Position numbers and translations under genes: made by a program. The notes beneath the pieces are model-generated. The model was not told the DNA's origin. It saw only the letters and a program-made list of their open reading frames with translations, and ran no database searches. A stretch of DNA of 64,000 bases from Anaerolineae bacterium (GTDB lineage Bacteria > Chloroflexota > Anaerolineae > Aggregatilineales > Phototrophicaceae). Location of the stretch: contig JAJDZV010000004.1 of assembly GCA_022824465.1 (NCBI GenBank), positions 310,001-374,000 on the forward strand, written 5' to 3'. Shown here piece by piece: positions 8,181-17,610 of the stretch; within the stretch, counting starts at the first letter, position 1, and each line of letters opens with the position of its first letter.

Positions 8181-8963
8181 CTAGGCTTGCCCCGGCAGCC
8201 GATATTCGGCGTCGATCTGCTCGTCTGTTCGCCCGAAGCGCCGCCGCCGCTTGCCATACGCCGCCAGCGCCTTGTGGAATTCTTCTCGGTCAAAGGCGGG
8301 CCAATAGGTCTCGGTCGTATAGATCTCGCTGTAGGCGCCTTGCCAAATGAGGAAGTTGCTCAAACGACATTCGCCGCTGGTCCGGATGATCAGGTCCGGA
8401 TCGGGCAAGTCGCTGGTGTAGACATAGTCGCTGATGGTTGCTTCGGTAATCGCATGCGCCGGAATGCCGTCGCGAACGATGCGCTGCACCGCATGCACGA
8501 TCTCGTCGCGGCCGCCATAGTTGAACGCGACATTCAGTATCAGGCGCTGATTGCCGCGCGTATAGTCGCAGGCATCCCGTACTTTGCGCGCCAGCCGGCT
8601 CTCAATGCCATTGAGTTCGCCGATATGCCTGATTTGAACGCCTTCATCGTATAGCTCCTGCAATTCGCGGTCGATCATCATCTCAAGAATCCGCATCAGG
8701 AGCCGGACTTCTCGCCGGGGCCGCGACCAATTCTCGGTTGAGAAAGCGTAAATCGTCATGATTGAGACGCCGAATTCAACCGCTGCGCGAATGATATGGC
8801 GCAGATTCTCTGTGCCTTGCCGATGCCCTTCCGAGCGCGGCAAGCCCCGCTGCCTCGCCCAGCGACCGTTGCCATCCATGATGATAGCCACATGCGTCGG
8901 CACCTTTTCCAGCGGCGGCAGGTCTAGCCGCGCGTGTCCGTTCTCCCGTGTCAATAGCGCCAT
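8181..8963 (-). CDS. uppS: Isoprenyl transferase (undecaprenyl diphosphate synthase)
   Basis: Cis-prenyltransferase that condenses isopentenyl diphosphate units onto farnesyl diphosphate to make the C55 carrier lipid for cell-wall and glycan synthesis. IIMDGNGRWA carries the catalytic Asp30, followed by GHRQG. AFSTENWSRP and the C-terminal PDLIIRTSGECRLSNFL and WPAF motifs are complete. The 260 residues match the family. It follows frr on the same strand, an arrangement seen in many bacteria, although the usual next gene, cdsA, is here separated and on the other strand. Confidence 0.96.
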   Translation of the reverse strand: MALLTRENGHARLDLPPLEKVPTHVAIIMDGNGRWARQRGLPRSEGHRQGTENLRHIIRAAVEFGVSIMTIYAFSTENWSRPRREVRLLMRILEMMIDRELQELYDEGVQIRHIGELNGIESRLARKVRDACDYTRGNQRLILNVAFNYGGRDEIVHAVQRIVRDGIPAHAITEATISDYVYTSDLPDPDLIIRTSGECRLSNFLIWQGAYSEIYTTETYWPAFDREEFHKALAAYGKRRRRFGRTDEQIDAEYRLPGQA

Positions 8964-9110
8964 GAATGCTACCCGTGCACTCTATCAGTCTTCGTCAACC
9001 ATGTCATCATCTGTCGTTTACACCTACACCCGGCTCGCTGAACATTCTCACTTTCGCTATGCTGGCGAGCGCCAAACGGCGGCGCCAGAGCCGCGCGCCG
9101 CAATATGAGG

Positions 9111-9671
9111 CTAGACCTCCATGATGTCCTTTTCTTTAGCCGCGCCCAGCTCGCCAATCTGCTCGACAAACTTGTCGGTCAGCTTCTGCACATCGGTCTC
9201 GCCGCGCTTGCGATCGTCTTCGGATATGAGTTTCTCTTTCTCGAAGTCCTGCAAGTCGCTGTTTGCCGAGCGCCGGATATTGCGAATGGCGACGCGGTTG
9301 TCCTCCATTCGCCGATTGAGGAATTTCACAAGCTCGAGCCGGCGTTCGCGGGTTAGCGCCGGCATATTCAGTCGGATGTTCTCGCCATCGACATTGGGGT
9401 TCACGCCAATATCGGACATCTGAATCGCCTTCTCGATATTGCGGATGGCTCCCTTGTCATAGGGGCGGATGAGGATCTGCATGGCTTCCGGCGTCGAAAT
9501 GCTCGCCAACTGTCGCAGCTCGGTATCTTGTCCGTAGTATTCCACGGTCATGCGGTCGACCAAGGCCGTGCTTGCGCGTCCGCTGCGCATGCGGCTCAGT
9601 TCGTCGCGGAAGACGGACAAGGTCGATTCCATTTTGCCCTGCGCTTCATCCAGAATATCTTCAATCATCAT
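9111..9671 (-). CDS. frr: Ribosome recycling factor
   Basis: RRF, with EF-G, splits the post-termination ribosome. The 186 residues are the normal length, with the typical start (IEDILDEAQGKM), the RMRSGRASTALVDR segment and a charged helical C-terminus (EKEKLISEDDRKRGE). The open frame runs 44 codons further upstream, but that stretch has no similarity. AAGGGAAG lies just upstream of two consecutive ATG codons at 9671 and 9668, so either may be used. The 147 bases to uppS contain nothing I recognise. The 295 bases upstream of frr, up to the kinase stop, hold no gene. Confidence 0.96.
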   Translation of the reverse strand: MMIEDILDEAQGKMESTLSVFRDELSRMRSGRASTALVDRMTVEYYGQDTELRQLASISTPEAMQILIRPYDKGAIRNIEKAIQMSDIGVNPNVDGENIRLNMPALTRERRLELVKFLNRRMEDNRVAIRNIRRSANSDLQDFEKEKLISEDDRKRGETDVQKLTDKFVEQIGELGAAKEKDIMEV

Positions 9672-9966
9672 GCACTTCCCTTTTTCCAGCAAGCAAACAT
9701 CAAACCTTCTCCAGAGCAAATGGCGATCCACTGCGCTGCCAATGGCAAGCGCCGGAGTGGTGATCATCCGGCAACTGCGCGAGCCAATTGCCGCTTGCGC
9801 CAAGCCCCTCCATTATATCGGCATTTGCCATGACGCGTAAACGGCTAAGGGCTGAACGATTCCGCAAGAAGCGCGCCTGGCGCCGTGCCCGGCGGCTCCG
9901 GAGAAGACGAGCTTGACGCTGCCGTGGGCGCAGGCAGGCGAACCAGATCTCACGGCCGCGGGGCGT

Positions 9967-12165
9967 TCAGCGAATGGGCGGAATCCAGGAGGCGTAGGCG
10001 CCGCCGGCCCTTGTAATCTGCTGGATGTTGGCGCCATCGGCCTGCATGAGAAAGAGTTGATCCGTGCCAGCGACAGTGGCCGTGACCACGATGAAGCGGC
10101 CGTCCAGGCTGTAACTGGCCGCCCATACATTTCCCGGACCCGTAGGCAGAACCGCCTGTTCCTCGCCAACGAGATTCATGCTAGCGAGCGAGCGAGCGCC
10201 GTCGATGGTCGTCACGTAGAGAATTCGCTGGCCATCGGGACTGAATACGGGCGAAGCGTCGCGGACTTCGTTATTGGTGAGCAGACGTGATTGCCCGCTC
10301 GGCAGACTGAGCAGGCGCAACTCCCAACTGCGAGCGTCGCGGAGGGCGCGGCCCGCGGTGAAGACCAGCGAGTCGCCATCGGGGCTATAGCGCGCATGAC
10401 TATTGCGCCAGCCATCGCTGTAGACCGGCTGCGACGCTGTGCCATCAAGCCGCGCGCGATACAAATCAAAGGCGCCATCGCCACGGGAATCGGTAGAATA
10501 GATGATCCAATTGCCGTCCGGCGACCAGGCGGCCAAGCGGTCCAGCACATTGTTGCGCGTCAACTGCCGTAATTGGCCGCCGCGCCGATTCGCCACGTAG
10601 ATGTCAAAGTCGCCGTCTCGGTTGGATTGAAAGGCGATCCAGCGGCCGTCTGGCGAGGCAAGCGGATAGGTGCTGCTGCCGCCGCCGGCGTCGAAGCGGC
10701 GCGAATCCCCGTTGCCCAGGTTCAGGGTGACAATCTCAAACCGGGGCTCGTTGCCCGTGTCGCCTGCGACAGGCGCGAAGAAGACCAATTCGCCGGTCGC
10801 CGCTTGCAGCGCCGGATTGAGAGCGGGCGGCTCGCGCAGGCCAACAGGCTGAATTGCGGGGGTAAGAGTCGGCTGGGAAGGGCTAATCTGGGCGGCGGCG
10901 GTGTAGGTGGCGTCGGCAGCGGCATTCAATTCAACGAGTGTGGCTTGGAAGGGATCGCTCGCTTCGATGGCGCTGACGGCCGCAGTTGGCAGGCCCGTCG
11001 CGCTGGCTGCGGCGGTCACAAGGGGTCCAATCGCCGGCGCTTGCGTCGGGGGACTAAGGGCGTCATCGCGAGACAGAATGCCCAGCAGGGAGACGCCCAA
11101 AGCCAGAAGCGCCAGCAATAGTCCGCAGCCCAGGGCGCTGCCGGCCGCCATCCCCAGCCACATGCGTCGGCGAAACAGCGACACAAGACGGCGGGCAAGC
11201 GACCGTGAGCGACCATCGCCTGGCGCGTAGCCCGGGGCCGCAGGCAGTCCGTCGGGGGTCGGTATCGCCGGCTGAGTCGCGCGTCCGGGGGTCCGCGCTG
11301 GCGCTTCCTTCGAGACGCCATGCTCGGCAGATTTGGGTCCGGATTCGATGGCGCGACGCAGATCGACCGCCATTTCGCCCGCGCTGGCGAATCGCTCGCC
11401 GGGCGCTTTGCGCAGAGCGCGCATGATCACTTGCTCGACCGGGAGGGAAACGCTCGGATCATAATCGCGCGGCGACGGCGGGGGCGCGGTCACGTGGAGC
11501 ACGGCGATGCTGTAGGGCGTGTCGCTCTCGAAGGGGCGCCGCCCGGTGACAAGCTCAAAGAGCATAACGCCGAGGGAATAGACATCGCTGCGGCCGTCGA
11601 GCGGCTCGCCCTGAGCCTGCTCCGGCGACATATAGCTTGGCGTGCCGACGACGCCTTGGGTGGTGATATTGCCGCCGCTTTCACTGAGGATTCGCGCGAT
11701 GCCGAAGTCGGTGATGAAGACGCCGCCGCCGTCATCAAGCAGAATGTTGCTCGGTTTCAGGTCGCGGTGGAGAATGCCCTTCTGATGGGCATAGTCGAGG
11801 GCGGAGGCGACCTGTTCGACGATGTTTAGGACGCGCCGCAACGGGACCTTGCCAGCGGCGAGCAACTCCTCGACCGAGCCGGCCGGCATATAGCGCATGG
11901 CGATGTACGGCTGACCGTCGAATTCGCCGAAATCGTATACGGGCACGATGTTGCGGTGTTCAAGTTGGGAGACGATTTTTACTTCGCGTTCGAAGCGCTG
12001 CAAGTACAGTTCGTCGTTCAGGTAGGCATTAGGCAAGAACTTTAGCGCGACGTTGCGATTCATGGACTGTTGCCTGGCGAGGAAGACGGTCGCCATGCCG
12101 CCTTGCCCGATTTGGCTGAGGATTTCGTAGCCGTTGACCAGTTTGCCTATGAGCGGTGAAGTCAT
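9967..12165 (-). CDS. Ser/Thr protein kinase (PknB type) with transmembrane helix and extracellular TolB-like propeller
   Basis: The 732 residues have three parts. Residues 13-272 are a Hanks kinase with G-loop GQGGMATV (20-27), ATP-binding Lys42, HRDLKPSN (Asp135), DFG (153-155) and GTPSYMSPEQ. A Pro-rich linker and one transmembrane helix (about 336-364) follow. The C-terminal region (about 450-732) has PD40/WD40-like blades with repeated SPDGRWIAF-type motifs (SPDGNWIIYSTDSRGD, SPDGRFIVV). The kinase is cytoplasmic and the propeller is probably outside, so it is likely a receptor kinase. The ligand and targets are unknown. It is divergent from cdsA, across a promoter region. Confidence 0.92.
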   Translation of the reverse strand: MTSPLIGKLVNGYEILSQIGQGGMATVFLARQQSMNRNVALKFLPNAYLNDELYLQRFEREVKIVSQLEHRNIVPVYDFGEFDGQPYIAMRYMPAGSVEELLAAGKVPLRRVLNIVEQVASALDYAHQKGILHRDLKPSNILLDDGGGVFITDFGIARILSESGGNITTQGVVGTPSYMSPEQAQGEPLDGRSDVYSLGVMLFELVTGRRPFESDTPYSIAVLHVTAPPPSPRDYDPSVSLPVEQVIMRALRKAPGERFASAGEMAVDLRRAIESGPKSAEHGVSKEAPARTPGRATQPAIPTPDGLPAAPGYAPGDGRSRSLARRLVSLFRRRMWLGMAAGSALGCGLLLALLALGVSLLGILSRDDALSPPTQAPAIGPLVTAAASATGLPTAAVSAIEASDPFQATLVELNAAADATYTAAAQISPSQPTLTPAIQPVGLREPPALNPALQAATGELVFFAPVAGDTGNEPRFEIVTLNLGNGDSRRFDAGGGSSTYPLASPDGRWIAFQSNRDGDFDIYVANRRGGQLRQLTRNNVLDRLAAWSPDGNWIIYSTDSRGDGAFDLYRARLDGTASQPVYSDGWRNSHARYSPDGDSLVFTAGRALRDARSWELRLLSLPSGQSRLLTNNEVRDASPVFSPDGQRILYVTTIDGARSLASMNLVGEEQAVLPTGPGNVWAASYSLDGRFIVVTATVAGTDQLFLMQADGANIQQITRAGGAYASWIPPIR

Positions 12166-12303
12166 GCAGCTGCCTGTTGCGTTCGCGCCCGCGCGGATTT
12201 ACGCGCATGGCGATTATATGCCAAGCTTGACCAGCGCCAAAACACCGAAACGGCGCAGCGGCATTGCATCCGCCTGGAATGCCAACACGCGGGCGGCATT
12301 AAC

Positions 12304-12332
12304 TTGACAGAAGCGTCGCGCGGAAACACAAT
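12304..12332 (+). promoter_or_regulatory. Sigma-70-like promoter for cdsA
   Basis: A perfect TTGACA (12304-12309), a 17-base spacer and CACAAT (12327-12332). The predicted leader to the ATG at 12372 is about 33 bases. Confidence 0.6.
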
Positions 12333-12358
12333 TGATGGGCAAGTCCACCTAAGCGTAT

Positions 12359-12363
12359 GGAGG
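12359..12363 (+). promoter_or_regulatory. Ribosome binding site deciding the cdsA start
   Basis: GGAGG lies 8 bases before the ATG at 12372. It overlaps the alternative in-frame ATG at 12357, which has no Shine-Dalgarno sequence of its own, so 12372 is the better start. Confidence 0.65.
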
Positions 12364-12371
12364 CTGGTGAC

Positions 12372-13223
12372 ATGCGGGATAGTCGCGTCACCGACTCCGC
12401 GGAATCCACCGAGCTGCGCATTCGGCTCATCACTGCAATCGTGCTGCTGCCGGTCGCGATCCTGGTGTCTTTCGCTGGCGGCGAATTGTTCTTCGCCTTG
12501 ATCTTGCCGGTGATGGCTATCGGCATGCTCGAATTCTACGTCATGGAAAAGGATACGCCGACCCAAGGCAGCTCGCTGACCGGGATTCCCACTGGCATCG
12601 CAGTTGTGACCGCATTCTACCTGAACGACCACAGTATCTGGCAGCAGGCTTTGGTGATCGGCATCGTCGGCACCTTCTTGCTGGAATTCGCGCGTCATCC
12701 CACGCAGATTGGGCGGGCGCTGGCGCAGGTGGGCACGACATTCTGCGGCGTCTTGTACGTGGCTTTCCCCGCCGCGTTCATGGTCAGCATTCGCAATGCG
12801 CCGCAGGATGGCTTGATCTGGGTATTCGTGGTGTTCGCCATCACCTGGGGCGCCGATACCTTCGGTTATGTGGTCGGGCGCACGCTCGGCAACAAGAAGC
12901 TGGCGCCGATGATCTCGCCGAACAAGACGGTCGAAGGCGCCATCGGCGCGATGCTGGGCGCCTGGATACCGGCCGGCTTGCTGCTGGTTTTCACCGGGGT
13001 CTTGCAGCCGATTTTGATTCCGATGGTGGCGGTCGGTCCTTTGCTGGCGATCGGCGGCGACTTGTTCGAGTCGGCGATGAAGCGCTTTTTCCGTATCAAG
13101 GACAGCTACGTTGCCGGCTTTAATGTCTTTCCGGGTCATGGCGGCGTGCTCGACAGGATTGACGCGCTGGTTTGGGTCGCCAGCTGGGTGTTTCTTTATC
13201 TTTCGGCAGTGGGATTGCTATAG
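12372..13223 (+). CDS. cdsA: Phosphatidate cytidylyltransferase
   Basis: Integral membrane enzyme making CDP-diacylglycerol from phosphatidic acid and CTP, the branch point of phospholipid synthesis. The 283 residues have about seven hydrophobic helices. The C-terminal family signature is complete: SAMKRFFRIKD, then GHGGVLDRIDAL. ITWGADTFGYVVGR and SPNKTVEG are also typical. A good promoter and Shine-Dalgarno lie directly upstream. It starts 206 bases from the divergent kinase. Confidence 0.95.
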   Translation: MRDSRVTDSAESTELRIRLITAIVLLPVAILVSFAGGELFFALILPVMAIGMLEFYVMEKDTPTQGSSLTGIPTGIAVVTAFYLNDHSIWQQALVIGIVGTFLLEFARHPTQIGRALAQVGTTFCGVLYVAFPAAFMVSIRNAPQDGLIWVFVVFAITWGADTFGYVVGRTLGNKKLAPMISPNKTVEGAIGAMLGAWIPAGLLLVFTGVLQPILIPMVAVGPLLAIGGDLFESAMKRFFRIKDSYVAGFNVFPGHGGVLDRIDALVWVASWVFLYLSAVGLL

Positions 13224-13292
13224 AGCTTTGGCGACTGATCAGGCTTGAGCGTCGGCGATTTGCGCGAACATTGCCGGCGGTCGGCCTCTGTT

Positions 13293-13321
13293 TTGTGCCG
13301 CCGGGGCAGTTGCGCTACAAT
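13293..13321 (+). promoter_or_regulatory. Candidate promoter for the SRPBCC gene
   Basis: TTGTGC (13293-13298), 17 bases, TACAAT (13316-13321). The -35 box is weak. The ATG used is at 13402. Confidence 0.4.
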
Positions 13322-13401
13322 CAAGCGTAGTCGTGACGATAAACGCGCAGCGCGCTTGCGCGGCAATGGGCGGCTGCGGGGATAGCGAAAGCGGGGGTGC
13401 A

Positions 13402-13869
13402 ATGCCGAAGTTCGAGACGCAGGTGCTGATCAACCGGCCGGTATTTCAGGTCTTTCGTTACGCGGGCGACTTCAACAATGACATCCATTGGCGCAACGTG
13501 CGCAATGTCGGCATGACCAATGACAATCCCATCCGCACCGGCACGATGGTGGCGATGACGCGACGGATCATGGGGCGCGGCGGCTTCGTCAATTGTGATG
13601 TGACGGATTATGAGCGCAACCGCAAGATCGAATTGAAGGGGTCTTATTGGGGCTTTCCCTTCGTCAGCACCATGACATTCGAGCATCGAGGCCAGCAGAC
13701 CAACGTCCGTGAGACGCTGGAAATCCGCACGCGCTGGTTCTTCTGGTTCGGGATATTCTTCAACCTGACGCTCAAGGGTGTGCTGCGCCGCGAGTTGGAA
13801 CAGCTCAAGCAGGTGTTGGACTCGCAGAGCGGCGGTACCGCCCGCGAGCCGATGTCCGTGCCTAGATAG
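13402..13869 (+). CDS. SRPBCC-family (polyketide cyclase/START-like) protein
   Basis: 155 residues with the hallmark N-terminus of small lipid- or ligand-binding SRPBCC proteins: a first strand (FETQVLINRPVFQVFRY) that leads into helix DFNNDIHWRN, then alternating strands (VNCDVTDYERNRKIEL, TMTFEH, NVRETLEIR) and a long C-terminal helix LKGVLRRELEQLKQVL. Such proteins bind hydrophobic ligands in a deep cavity and many have no known ligand. The ATG at 13402 fits where the fold begins; the frame is open to 13333. Its end overlaps the convergent DUF4013 gene by 8 bases. Confidence 0.75.
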   Translation: MPKFETQVLINRPVFQVFRYAGDFNNDIHWRNVRNVGMTNDNPIRTGTMVAMTRRIMGRGGFVNCDVTDYERNRKIELKGSYWGFPFVSTMTFEHRGQQTNVRETLEIRTRWFFWFGIFFNLTLKGVLRRELEQLKQVLDSQSGGTAREPMSVPR

Positions 13870-14731
13870 CGTCCGTCTTGTTCTTCCCAGGTTCGTAGCG
13901 ATCGCTGCGAATGCCGATATTCGTTGCAAATTGGGCGATTAGGTGCTGCGTCGAGAAATGCTGCAACAGGTTGAGGCTGTAGTAGATGATGATGGACAGC
14001 GTGACGCTGGCGATGCCGAAGCCGCCAGTGAAACCGCCAAGCGCGGTATTTATCAGGCTGCGCACGACGCCGTAGAGGAGCGTGAAGGCGAGCATGTAAA
14101 GCAGCAAGGTCGCGCCGCTGCGCCAGTGCGCCCGGGCGAGGCGGATGTTGCGGAGTATCTGCCACGCGGCTTTATGGTCGCCTTCTGCGGCGAAGCGCGC
14201 CATGCCAATGAGATAGGCCCAACCAATGAGCGACAGGGCGACGATCGTCACGATCAGCGCCGCCAAAAGGACAATAAGGTTATAGCCGTCGACCGAGCTG
14301 GTCAGGCTGAGCAGGGCGAATTCCACGACGAGCAAAAACACGAAGAGCAGCCCGTAGGCGATGCCGGCTATGAGGAGCATGAAGCCATCGATCAAGTTGC
14401 GCCCGAATTGAATGACGGGAAGCGTCTCAATGCCGTTCATCACCGAGCGAACGACGTCAACGCTGTATCCGGAGATCCACAAGCCGGAGATCGCGGCAAC
14501 GATTAGCAAGCCCATCACGCCGGGGAATGTCGACGCGCCCATCGGCTGCAGCTCAGCCGAGGCCGCCGCGCCGACGTCAACGCCATAAAGCATCGCCACC
14601 AGCGGCGACCAATCATAGGTATTCGCCACCAGACCCAGGCAAATGGCGATGGCGATCGTCATCGCAAGGACGATGCTCATCACCTTTGGGAGATTGTGAA
14701 AGGGATAGGACAAGGCTCGGGAAAAGTTCAT
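13862..14731 (-). CDS. DUF4013-type integral membrane protein
   Basis: About 289 residues and six hydrophobic segments. The block SGYSVDVVRSVMNGIETLP, followed by a short loop and FGRNLIDG, is characteristic of DUF4013 proteins. MNFSRALSYPF at the ATG 14731 matches how the family starts; a GTG at 14758 would add nine residues. Function unknown for the family. A second, divergent paralogue is encoded immediately upstream on the same strand (14780-15646), suggesting a tandem duplication and perhaps a hetero-oligomeric membrane complex. Confidence 0.65.
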   Translation of the reverse strand: MNFSRALSYPFHNLPKVMSIVLAMTIAIAICLGLVANTYDWSPLVAMLYGVDVGAAASAELQPMGASTFPGVMGLLIVAAISGLWISGYSVDVVRSVMNGIETLPVIQFGRNLIDGFMLLIAGIAYGLLFVFLLVVEFALLSLTSSVDGYNLIVLLAALIVTIVALSLIGWAYLIGMARFAAEGDHKAAWQILRNIRLARAHWRSGATLLLYMLAFTLLYGVVRSLINTALGGFTGGFGIASVTLSIIIYYSLNLLQHFSTQHLIAQFATNIGIRSDRYEPGKNKTDAI

Positions 14732-14779
14732 GTTTTTCGCTTTCTCAATCCGGCTCACCGGTATTCTATCACATGTTTC

Positions 14780-15646
14780 TTAGCAGATATTTCCGCGCGC
14801 GTTTGCCTGGTGGTTGCCCGCCGCGCCACGCATGAAAATGTCGCGAAGGCCGATCGACTTGGCGTATAAGGCCACCAGATGACTTCCGAAGAAACTGGCG
14901 CACAGCAATATGACGAATGTAGCGAAGGAAGCGATTGCCGCCTGGGCGTACAAGTCGTCGACCGCCAGCGCTCTCAGCAGCACAGGAACCTGCGATATCG
15001 CGGTCGCGCAGACAGCAAGCAATACCAATTGCGCAGAAGTAAATGCCAGAGTTTCAATGAAGTTCGTCAGCGCGAGCCGAGTATTCTCCCAGCGCCGACA
15101 GATCAGCGAGCGGTCGCCACGGACAGCGTAACGCGCGGCGCCGACGATGTTGCCGCAAAGCATCGCCAGCGCGGCAGGCGAGACGATAAACAGCATCAGC
15201 AAACTGATCATCGTGCCGCCACTTTGGGATGGAAACATCAAGCCGCACAAGATGACCAGACATAGTTTCGCGACGAATGGCGGCAGCCAGAATCTCAAAC
15301 TGGACAGCAGCAAGCGCCAGCCAACGCCGATCATGGCAGAGCGAACTGGCGGAAGCTGCCTGTTGCCGTTGACGACCCTTCTTGTGATCTCCAGACAATA
15401 TCCTGCGATCCAGCCGACGTAGACCAGGACTCCCACGACCAGCAGAATCACCATAATCATGAAGAATTCCTCGGCAGGGACATCAAGAACATTGCCGCCA
15501 TACCAGCCACAGTAGGGCGCGCAAACGCGCGGTTGGGGCGCTGGCGCAGTCAATAACCACAGCCACAAGCTGGCTGGCAGCGTCAGCCACAGCGCCATGT
15601 GAACGATGCGTACCGTATGAGCAAAGGACGCGCCGACGGTTGTCAT
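14780..15646 (-). CDS. DUF4013-type integral membrane protein, diverged paralogue
   Basis: 288 residues with about six transmembrane segments. The short motif AGYCLEITRRVVNGNRQLPP corresponds to the conserved block of the neighbouring protein, but overall identity is low, so this is an old duplication. The first extracytoplasmic loop contains two Cys (CAPYCGW), which could form a disulfide. The ATG is at 15646. Function unknown. Confidence 0.55.
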   Translation of the reverse strand: MTTVGASFAHTVRIVHMALWLTLPASLWLWLLTAPAPQPRVCAPYCGWYGGNVLDVPAEEFFMIMVILLVVGVLVYVGWIAGYCLEITRRVVNGNRQLPPVRSAMIGVGWRLLLSSLRFWLPPFVAKLCLVILCGLMFPSQSGGTMISLLMLFIVSPAALAMLCGNIVGAARYAVRGDRSLICRRWENTRLALTNFIETLAFTSAQLVLLAVCATAISQVPVLLRALAVDDLYAQAAIASFATFVILLCASFFGSHLVALYAKSIGLRDIFMRGAAGNHQANARGNIC

Positions 15647-15710
15647 GCTTCGCTCCCAGCCGTGTATTGCTTGGCATTGAAAGACAAGCGAGATGGTTCA
15701 AGTTCCCGGC

Positions 15711-16682
15711 TTACCCAACTTCATCCAAGCGATCATGAGCGGGCGGCGGCGCGGCGGACAGCGCTGAAATCTCAGCGTACCATTCGCTGGTCATCGCGAC
15801 ATCGAGCGCGGCGAGCGATGCTTCCAACTGAGTCAGGTTGCGCGCGCCGATGATGGGCGCGGTGATTGCGCGATGGGCCATCACCCAGGCGACAGCGAGC
15901 GTGGCGGGATGCAAACCGCCTTCGTGGGCGTGGGCGGTGAAGTCGGCCGCGGACTGATAATAGTTATCGACGCCGTAGCGCTTCTGATACATCTTGTTTT
16001 CGATGAGGCGACCCGAGTCCGGTCTGGTCTCGGGCGAATACTTGCCGGTGAGCAAGCCGCCGCCGAGCGGACTGTAGGGGATGACGCCGATCCGCTCATT
16101 CGCCGCCATCGGCAGGATCTCGACCTCGGCCTGGCGCTTGACCAGGTTGTACATCGGCTGGAGGCATTCGATGCGCGCCAAACCCTCGCGGGCAGCGATG
16201 CCCTGGGCTTTCATGACTTGCCAGGCGGACCAGTTGCTGACGCCAGGATAGAGGATTTTCCCCTGGCGCACAAGGTCGTCGAGCGCGCGCATCATCTCCT
16301 CTACCGGCGTGTCCGCATCGAAGTGATGCAGGAAGTAAACATCAATACGATCGGTTTTCAGGCGCTTCAGGCTGTCTTCTACGGCGATCTGAATGTGCCG
16401 GCGCGAGGCGCCTCTCGCGTTGACATCGCTGCCGGTGGGCGAAACCGCTTTGGTGGTCAAAACGATATCGTCGCGGCAGTCAGCGATCAAGTCGCCGAGG
16501 ATCTCTTCGGAGCGGCCGCCGGCGTAGGTGTTGGCGCAATCAAAGAAGTTGATGCCGACCTCGCGGCAGCGGTTGAACATGCGCGCGGATTCGGCTTCGT
16601 CGGCGATATCGCCAAATGACATCGTGCCGAAGCAAAGCGACGACACTTTGACGCCAGTACGGCCAAGCAAGCGGTATTCCAT
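15711..16682 (-). CDS. Aldo/keto reductase (YhdN/Tas-like group)
   Basis: 323 residues starting MEYRLLGRTGVKVS, the standard opening of this subgroup. Catalytic residues are in FFDCANTYAGG (Asp, Tyr), VLTTKAV (Lys) and YFLHHFDADTP (His). PYSPLGGGLLTGKY and PIIGARNLTQLE near the end bind NADPH. The ATG at 16682 is supported by GGGAGGAG upstream. It lies 45 bases after phzF as the last gene of the GNAT-amine oxidase-nitrilase-PhzF run, so it may reduce an aldehyde released by the oxidase; that is inference. It is unlike the aldo/keto reductase at 7197. Confidence 0.88.
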   Translation of the reverse strand: MEYRLLGRTGVKVSSLCFGTMSFGDIADEAESARMFNRCREVGINFFDCANTYAGGRSEEILGDLIADCRDDIVLTTKAVSPTGSDVNARGASRRHIQIAVEDSLKRLKTDRIDVYFLHHFDADTPVEEMMRALDDLVRQGKILYPGVSNWSAWQVMKAQGIAAREGLARIECLQPMYNLVKRQAEVEILPMAANERIGVIPYSPLGGGLLTGKYSPETRPDSGRLIENKMYQKRYGVDNYYQSAADFTAHAHEGGLHPATLAVAWVMAHRAITAPIIGARNLTQLEASLAALDVAMTSEWYAEISALSAAPPPAHDRLDEVG

Positions 16683-16727
16683 TGTCTGCTCCTCCCAGTG
16701 CAAGTGAACGAAACTAGCTTATCCCAA

Positions 16728-17609
16728 TCAGTCATCAGCGGCGAGTTGACCCTGCGCGACCAACTCAACGCGTCCGCCGACCCTTATGACGATTTCTTCA
16801 TCGCTTTGACGCGCCTCAAGATGCAGCAGCGACGGTCTGCCGATTTGATAGCCTTGCTCGCTGCGGATTGCGATATGGTCGCCCCCTCGAACGCCGTGTT
16901 TCACCAGGTAGCCGGCGATGCAGCCGTTGGCGCTGCCGGTTGCTGGGTCCTCGGGCGCGCCGTAGATGTCATCCAAGACGCGGACGTGGATGTCATTCTC
17001 AGGATTCAGCGTCTCAGCGCAGAAGATCGCGGGGGCAATAGCATCATGGGCGCCGAGCAAAGCTCGCAGCCGGTCGAGGTTGACTCTTGCCTTTTGTACA
17101 GCAGCTAACGATCGCAGCGGCGCCAATACAAAAGCCATGCCGGTGGAGACTTCCTGGATGGGATAGCGGCTGTCGATGTCGCTTTCATCAATGTTGAGGA
17201 TGCGCGCAAGATCAGCGGCGTTGAATCGAGCGCCGAAGGTCGGGTTATTCTGGCGCATCCAGATGATGCCGTCAGCGCCGAAAGTCACCCGGATTTGACC
17301 AAGGGGCAGATTCAGCAATAGCTGCTCAACGGGCTGTCTGATGTACTCGCGCCGTATGACAAAAGCCGTGCCGAGCACAGGGTGGCCCGCGAAATCGACT
17401 TCGACTTCGGGCATGAAGATACGGACGTTGTAACCGCCGTTCTCGGGAACATCGGCGGTCACAAAGGTCGTCTCGGAGAAATTGATCTCTTTCGCCAATT
17501 GCTGCATCAGCGAAGCGGGCGGATCGCCAAGATAGACCGCGAGTTGATTGCCGGTGTACTTCCTGCCAATGGTGAAGACATCGACGATGTAAAACTCCAT
17601 GCGTGACAT
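16728..17609 (-). CDS. PhzF-family isomerase
   Basis: 293 residues with the two-lobe fold of the PhzF/diaminopimelate epimerase superfamily. The catalytic Glu46 is in FSETTF, GHPVLGTAFV follows, and the second-lobe phosphate-binding loop is DPATGSAN. PhzF in phenazine producers isomerises dihydro-hydroxyanthranilate, but most genomic homologues act on unknown substrates and there are no other phenazine genes here. The start lies one base from the stop of the nitrilase gene, so the two are translationally coupled. Its place in an amine-catabolism operon suggests isomerisation of a small metabolite. Confidence 0.85.
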   Translation of the reverse strand: MSRMEFYIVDVFTIGRKYTGNQLAVYLGDPPASLMQQLAKEINFSETTFVTADVPENGGYNVRIFMPEVEVDFAGHPVLGTAFVIRREYIRQPVEQLLLNLPLGQIRVTFGADGIIWMRQNNPTFGARFNAADLARILNIDESDIDSRYPIQEVSTGMAFVLAPLRSLAAVQKARVNLDRLRALLGAHDAIAPAIFCAETLNPENDIHVRVLDDIYGAPEDPATGSANGCIAGYLVKHGVRGGDHIAIRSEQGYQIGRPSLLHLEARQSDEEIVIRVGGRVELVAQGQLAADD

Positions 17610-17610
17610 A

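Noticed and set aside
7221..8654. 477-codon plus-strand open frame across the aldo/keto reductase and uppS genes
   Set aside because: It overlaps two well-supported genes on the other strand and has no recognisable domain.
12162..13139. 325-codon minus-strand open frame opposite cdsA
   Set aside because: It is antisense to a clear cdsA gene, rich in His/Gln/Arg, and has no family resemblance; high-GC codon use opens such frames.
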